In this document: piece after piece, positions 32,031-35,247 of the stretch
Layout of the letters: every line of letters starts with the position of its first letter
How positions within the stretch are numbered: position 1 is the stretch's first letter
Origin: a virus
Reading direction: 5' to 3' (one strand)
Virus record (IMG/VR): IMGVR_UViG_3300034683_000360
Location: 1-35,247 of that record
DNA: 35,247 nt
Translations under genes and position numbers: made by a program
Notes under the pieces: generated by a model
What the model was told of the DNA's origin: nothing
Seen by the model: only the letters and a program-made list of their open reading frames with translations
Databases searched by the model: none

Positions 32031-32495
32031 TTACTTAGAATTTACCAGGTTAACAGCTCTGTTTCTTAACTTATCCATTTCCTCCATCAGCTCGTTGTCG
32101 TAAAGGAGGTTGTATAGTCTTTTTTGGTTATTCTTATAGCCTCTGGCTACAAATATTTCCATCCTGGAGTAGTCCCATGAAAAGACAAAAAGTAAAGCAT
32201 CCTGAGTACCCTTTACATCTCCATATCCCAGCCAATGTTTATTAAGAACTGGAATAAAAACACTGCTTATGTTTTTGGTGTTAGTGATACATCTTTCTGC
32301 CTTATTTTTGGCATTTTCACTGAATGAGTTGGGTAAACCGTTGAAGTAACAGAAAAAGCGTTTTACACGGCTTTTACTTGCAATATCTTCAAAAGGAGGA
32401 TATTCACCTGTTGAGGCTGTGCAGTCAAAACGGGGGGTGCGGTTTTTAAGAAACTCAGGGAGACGTTCTAACATATAGTAGTCTGTGAGGATCAT
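32031..32495 (-). CDS. Unknown element protein, 154 residues
   Basis: A protein with an aromatic-rich centre (RVKRFFCYFNGLPNSFSENA; VFIPVLNKHWLGYGDVKGTQ; LLFVFSWDYSRMEIFVARGY) and a helical end. The alternating beta pattern suggests a compact alpha/beta fold, but I recognise no family. The start overlaps the stop of the HTH gene by four bases and the end is one base from the DnaC-like gene, so it belongs to the replication operon. It may be a replication accessory or anti-host factor. Confidence 0.72.
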   Translation of the reverse strand: MILTDYYMLERLPEFLKNRTPRFDCTASTGEYPPFEDIASKSRVKRFFCYFNGLPNSFSENAKNKAERCITNTKNISSVFIPVLNKHWLGYGDVKGTQDALLFVFSWDYSRMEIFVARGYKNNQKRLYNLLYDNELMEEMDKLRNRAVNLVNSK

Positions 32496-32794
32496 TTTTT
32501 ACCTCCTTTCTGCATACGTCCAGTAACTACATAGGAAGTTGCTTGCTGATCTATTTCCTGAGCGGTGGCAATCCTGTTTTGTTTCATCCAGTTCTCTATT
32601 TCAGTGCGATCAAAATAGATTTGTTTTCCGTTTGGCTTATAAAAAGGAATCAGATGATTGCAAGTTGCTTTATAGAGCCATGATTTTGACAATCCTGTTA
32701 GCATTGCAACATCTTCTAAGCAAAGTACATTCTTTGCTGCTAAAAGGCTGTATCTTTCTATTTGATTAAGCTTCTCTAAAATTTTTTCATCCAT
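32492..32794 (-). CDS. Excisionase-like helix-turn-helix protein
   Basis: A 100-residue protein with an HTH_17/MerR-like winged helix at about residues 24-70 (VLCLEDVAMLTGLSKSWLYK, ATCNHLIPFYKPNGKQIYFD, RTEIENWM), the standard form of excisionases and related regulators in Bacteroidales elements. It is the first gene of the leftward replication operon and has its own promoter box. In this element it may assist the integrase in excision, act as an operon regulator, or both. The tail is basic (GRMQKGGKK). Confidence 0.85.
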   Translation of the reverse strand: MDEKILEKLNQIERYSLLAAKNVLCLEDVAMLTGLSKSWLYKATCNHLIPFYKPNGKQIYFDRTEIENWMKQNRIATAQEIDQQATSYVVTGRMQKGGKK

Positions 32795-32823
32795 AAGTCT
32801 TAATGTTGTGACTTTAGGAACTG

Positions 32824-32864
32824 TGCACCGTTCCCACTGTCGGGTTTCTTATGGTGCAAATGTA
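32824..32864 (-). promoter_or_regulatory. Promoter box and inverted repeat before the replication operon
   Basis: On the minus strand TACATTTG (32864-32857) fits TAnnTTTG; no TTTG at -33. An inverted repeat, TGCACC (32824-32829) with GGTGCA (32853-32858), overlaps its downstream edge and may be an operator for the HTH protein that is the first gene. Confidence 0.5.
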
Positions 32865-32905
32865 AAGTAAAGAAGCTAATGTAAAGGTTTGATAATCAAA
32901 GGAAA

Positions 32906-32949
32906 AAGCGACTTAAAAAGGTCGATTTTGGTCGCTTTTTAAGTCGCTT
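32906..32949. terminator. Strong 15-bp perfect hairpin, likely terminator
   Basis: AAGCGACTTAAAAAG (32906-32920) pairs perfectly with CTTTTTAAGTCGCTT (32935-32949) around a 14-nt loop. On the minus strand the stem ends in a T-rich stretch, and it lies past the stop of the 244-residue gene, so it should end the integrase transcript. TGGTCGCTTTTTA in its right half recurs at 32985-32997. An operator role is also possible. Confidence 0.65.
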
Positions 32950-32994
32950 AATGGTATAATTAGTTGTAGAGTAAGCTGTTTACATGGTCGCTTT

Positions 32995-33729
32995 TTATTT
33001 ATAATTTTTTGCCAATTCTGGAAATATTTCACAGAGCTTTCCAATCATCTTATAGGTCGGAGTTTCACTATCTGTATCCCTGACTCTGGGAAAATTATTA
33101 TCTTCTAATTTTCTCCCTCCTGGAAGATCAAAAATTTTGTTCCACTCTGAGCATTTGATACTAAATAATAAACAGAATCTTGCAGCTTCAGCAAGTCTAT
33201 TGTTTTTCCAGGTTCCTTTAGTTTCTCCTATTGGTAGCTGTTTATATTTCATGACATGAGTAAGCGTGCTGTAATCCATGCCATCTATGAAATTTGCTTT
33301 TAATTGGTTGTATTGTTCTTTGCTTAGAATAGGATCTTCTTGCTGTAAATTTGGAATTTTAATTTGTTTCTCAATATATTCCTCAACTTTACAAGCTAAA
33401 GAGTACAACTCAAAGAAAAAGGAATAATGAAATGTTTCATCTGATCTTCTTGCGAGTTCTTTAATTTGAACTACTTCACTAAGTAAATATTCCAACCCTA
33501 ATTTATCAGTGATGAGTTTTATACTTTCAGAGATGCGCTGCATTCTTTCAATATAATTATGAGCCTCGTCTGGTTTTATATTAAGATAGTAAATGCTACT
33601 GTAATACGGTTTTGTTCCAAAGGTGCAATCAGGATCATTCAAAAACAGATTAAGATCTATATGATTCAATCTACTTTTTATTTCAATCAGATCCTTTTTT
33701 ATTGCAGATATTGTATTTGAGTAATTCAT
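32995..33729 (-). CDS. Unknown protein paired with the integrase, 244 residues
   Basis: A mostly helical protein (NTISAIKKDLIEIKSRLNHI; NYIERMQRISESIKLI; FELYSLACKVEEYIEKQIKI) with a C-terminal portion that includes FIDGMDYSTLTHVMKYKQLP, IGETKGTWKNNRLAEAARFC and a short tail. Part of this resembles a helix-turn-helix-like DNA-binding segment, but weakly. It follows the integrase by four bases and precedes a strong hairpin, so the two form one transcript. A role in integration control or host interaction is inference. Confidence 0.75.
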   Translation of the reverse strand: MNYSNTISAIKKDLIEIKSRLNHIDLNLFLNDPDCTFGTKPYYSSIYYLNIKPDEAHNYIERMQRISESIKLITDKLGLEYLLSEVVQIKELARRSDETFHYSFFFELYSLACKVEEYIEKQIKIPNLQQEDPILSKEQYNQLKANFIDGMDYSTLTHVMKYKQLPIGETKGTWKNNRLAEAARFCLLFSIKCSEWNKIFDLPGGRKLEDNNFPRVRDTDSETPTYKMIGKLCEIFPELAKNYK

Positions 33730-33733
33730 AAGC

Positions 33734-34939
33734 TTAAAATTTGAATTCTGGAATTTTTTCCACAGCCTCCTGCTTTTTCTTATCTATAACCTTTGCATAT
33801 ATCTGAGTAGTAGAAATTTCTTTATGTCCCAACAACTTTGATACAGTATATATATCAACTTCCTGAGTAATCATCATTACAGCAAATGTATGCCTGCCAC
33901 TATGAAACGTTACATCTTTTGTTATTCCTGCTGCCAGACACCAGCGTTTTAGCTCTAATAAAAGTTGGGCAGAATAGTGGAATCCAGCAAACACACGATC
34001 TTCATTATTCCCTCTTTCCCCTAAAAAGTGATCTGCCTGGGAGTTAATGTCTAAATATTCCTGACCTCCAGTTTTTTTCTGTTTGAATATGATTCGAGTA
34101 TATTTATCAAATTTCTGCACATCTTTCCAGGTCAGTCTTTCTATATCACTTTTTCTAAGACCTGTAAGGCAGCTAAAAAGAAAAGCACGCTTTAAAACTG
34201 GGTATCTGCATTCAGCTTGACCTAATTTCTGAATTTCATCAATAGTTAAATATACTCGCTCTGTTTCATCTTGTTTAAATCCCTCAATTCCTCTTAGTGG
34301 ATTGATCGGGATAATACGATCCTCAAACGCCTGGTTTATACAAGCTCTTAGCTTATTGAAATATGAAACTTTTGAATTTTGAGAAAGCGGTTTTGCCTCA
34401 GCCAAAGTGTTGTTTCTTCTTTTATAAGCGTCTTTAGCTGCATTGTCTAAGTAATCTTTGAAGCCTTTTATCCAATCAGGAGTAATATCTTTGAATGTGG
34501 TTTTTTCATCACAATATCTTTGTAGGTGCTGTAAGCAACTATACCAGTTGCCCCAGTTTCCTCTACTTTCAGGATTACCATGTCTATCATCACAGAGCTT
34601 TCTGTAGTATTGCAGAAAAGGTGTGTTTAACTTGAAATGGTTTGAAAATCCGTATTCATTGTTGTAGATTTCTTGCTGCCTTTTGGCGCAAATAGCCTGG
34701 GCGGTTGCTAAATCTTTTTTGTTTTGTTCTCTTCTTTCTGGAGTAGTGGCTTTTATTAAATAAATTTTCAGAAATTCCCGAACTCTTTTTCCATTTCTGT
34801 AAATATCCAGATAAAGGCTTTTATTACCATTGGAAAGAACTCTTTCTCTAAGTTTAACCGATCCATTTTGATTTTCAGTTTTTTTTGTTTTCATATCGCT
34901 GATTTTTTTGTCTATGGGTGACAGTTTTTTGTCTCTCAT
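33734..34939 (-). CDS. int: Tyrosine recombinase (integrase) of the element
   Basis: A 401-residue phage/ICE-type tyrosine recombinase, started at the ATG at 34939; 34894 is an alternative, and a TTG at 34966 would lie in the promoter. An arm-binding/SAM-like N-terminal region (VKLRERVLSNGNKSLYLDIY) is followed by a core-binding domain and a C-terminal catalytic domain with R (about 262, TGLRKSD), K (about 289, KKTGG), H-x-x-R (HSGRH, about 346-349), H (GHKEI, about 372) and Tyr (QIYAKV, about 381). All catalytic residues are present. It sits beside attR, as usual, and should catalyse recombination at the TTTTGCATCGG core in mnmE. Confidence 0.95.
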   Translation of the reverse strand: MRDKKLSPIDKKISDMKTKKTENQNGSVKLRERVLSNGNKSLYLDIYRNGKRVREFLKIYLIKATTPERREQNKKDLATAQAICAKRQQEIYNNEYGFSNHFKLNTPFLQYYRKLCDDRHGNPESRGNWGNWYSCLQHLQRYCDEKTTFKDITPDWIKGFKDYLDNAAKDAYKRRNNTLAEAKPLSQNSKVSYFNKLRACINQAFEDRIIPINPLRGIEGFKQDETERVYLTIDEIQKLGQAECRYPVLKRAFLFSCLTGLRKSDIERLTWKDVQKFDKYTRIIFKQKKTGGQEYLDINSQADHFLGERGNNEDRVFAGFHYSAQLLLELKRWCLAAGITKDVTFHSGRHTFAVMMITQEVDIYTVSKLLGHKEISTTQIYAKVIDKKKQEAVEKIPEFKF

Positions 34940-34948
34940 TATTGGTGA

Positions 34949-34968
34949 GTGACAATTCAGTGACAAAA
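34949..34968 (-). repeat. 20-bp repeat copy 3, beside attR and the integrase promoter
   Basis: On the minus strand it reads TTTTGTCACTGAATTGTCAC, two TTGTCAC half-sites one helical turn apart, overlapping the integrase promoter box. It is 18/20 identical to the attL-proximal copy and 18/20 to the middle copy. A lone half-site (GGTGACA) lies near 34917-34923. It could let the integrase or its partner both recombine and repress its own gene. Confidence 0.65.
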
Positions 34969-34971
34969 ATA
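34964..34971 (-). promoter_or_regulatory. Integrase promoter -7 box
   Basis: On the minus strand TATTTTTG fits TAnnTTTG, giving a start of transcription near 34957 and a short leader before the ATG at 34939. The surrounding 13 bases (34960-34972) are identical to the ncRNA promoter at 19157-19169. No clear -33 box. The interval 34973-35113 shows no gene. Confidence 0.5.
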
Positions 34972-35113
34972 GGATAAAAATCGGATATGAAAAAGAAATT
35001 GAATGAAAAATAAGAAAGAATAGTAATGTGTGCTAATATGCTGTATTTAAAGCGTTTTATTATCCTATTCTTATCTTATTTTTGGTTCTTGTTTTCATTG
35101 TGAAAATTGGGTT

Positions 35114-35247
35114 TCACTTTCCGATGCAAAAGTGATGAAAGATGTTTTGAAGTACCATGTCGTTGGTTACTTCGCCCACAATGTCGCTTAAATGGAAAAT
35201 ACATTCACGAATATCTTGCGAAAGGAAATCGCCTGAAATACCGGTTG
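35114..35247 (-). CDS. mnmE: MnmE (tRNA modification GTPase), C-terminal end, partial
   Basis: The minus strand encodes SGDFLSQDIRECIFHLSDIV, GEVTNDMVLQNIFHH, then FCIGK-stop, the conserved C-terminal end of MnmE (TrmE), running off the right edge of the window. MnmE with MnmG installs the cmnm5/nm5 group on U34 of certain tRNAs, and the terminal FCIGK with its cysteine is a family hallmark. Only the last 44 codons are in view. The stop (TGA at 35114-35116) and last codons (GGA AAG) differ from the copy left at attL (GGG AAA TAA), so the insertion restored the protein sequence with element-supplied DNA. Confidence 0.93.
   Translation of the reverse strand, partial: TGISGDFLSQDIRECIFHLSDIVGEVTNDMVLQNIFHHFCIGK
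35121..35131. other. attR core in the mnmE 3' end
   Basis: CCGATGCAAAA, identical to 17721-17731, overlaps the Phe-Cys-Ile-Gly codons of mnmE. It lies 182 bp upstream of the chosen integrase start codon. Confidence 0.85.

Larger units (their letters stand above)
17721..35131 (-). mobile_element. 17.4-kb integrated phage-like element in mnmE
   Basis: The element is bounded by an identical 11-bp core at attL and attR, both embedded in copies of the mnmE 3' end. All genes run leftwards. It carries a tyrosine integrase beside attR, an excisionase-like HTH protein, a helicase loader and replication protein, a terminase-small-subunit-like protein, fibre-like and tape-measure genes, and secreted or lipoprotein cargo near attL. 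No frame is long enough, or has the motifs, for a large terminase or portal protein, and no major capsid candidate is recognised. Genes are intact with overlapping starts and stops. The interpretation as a satellite or tail-encoding island that depends on a helper phage is inference; a deleted prophage is the alternative. Confidence 0.85.

Noticed and set aside
34940-34966. TTG start for the integrase at 34966
   Set aside because: This codon lies inside the predicted -7 box and upstream of the expected transcription start; ATG codons at 34939 and 34894 are better.

Overview
The window comes from a Bacteroidales chromosome, probably a gut Bacteroides or Parabacteroides. The grounds are the Bacteroidetes-type promoter boxes (TAnnTTTG) upstream of several genes, an RteC-like fragment, an IS66 relic, and lipoprotein and DUF4468-type cargo. 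Two blocks make up most of it: a complete type 1 BREX phage-defence operon with a hipBA module on the left (1-15.3 kb), and a 17.4 kb integrated element with phage tail genes on the right (17.72-35.13 kb).

Left block: a 72-residue XRE-type regulator with a palindromic operator is followed by brxA, brxB, brxC, pglX, pglZ and brxL. All are intact, in canonical order, with overlaps or gaps of at most 11 bases, so they should be one transcript. BrxL appears to end in an MIT_C-like domain. A 40-bp perfect palindrome separates brxL from a convergent hipB-hipA pair. Beyond hipBA come relics: a second copy of the XRE regulator cut off after its recognition helix, the C-terminal part of an RteC-like protein, and an internally deleted IS66-family element that keeps both terminal repeats. 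About 1 kb of gene-free, repeat-bearing DNA follows.

Right block: the last codons of mnmE (FCIGK-stop) occur twice. One copy is joined to the mnmE body at the right edge of the window and one stands alone at 17714-17737. They share the 11-bp core CCGATGCAAAA, which defines attL and attR. The DNA between them is an element inserted at the 3' end of mnmE, with every gene on the minus strand. In transcription order it encodes a tyrosine integrase, an unknown protein, an excisionase-like HTH protein, a DnaC-like helicase loader with a DUF6291-type replication protein, several small unknown proteins (one resembling a terminase small subunit), a fibre-like protein, a 1703-residue tape measure protein, a tail-associated protein, a secreted DUF4468-like protein, a FimB/Mfa2-like lipoprotein, and a trio of small unknown proteins. 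No reading frame has the size or motifs of a large terminase, portal or major capsid protein. The genes are intact and tightly overlapped, so the element looks like a maintained phage satellite or tail-bearing island rather than a decaying prophage. This is inference.

The element also carries signals that are not proteins: three copies of a 20-bp repeat (TTTTGTCACTGNNTTGTCAC on the minus strand) near both ends and in the middle, a well-formed candidate ncRNA of about 175 nt (promoter box, 20-bp closing stem, internal hairpins, intrinsic terminator), and a second large folded leader. The ncRNA and integrase promoters share an identical 13-bp segment. The integrated element and its candidate ncRNA are the best candidates for something undescribed; the BREX system is a known type with local peculiarities.
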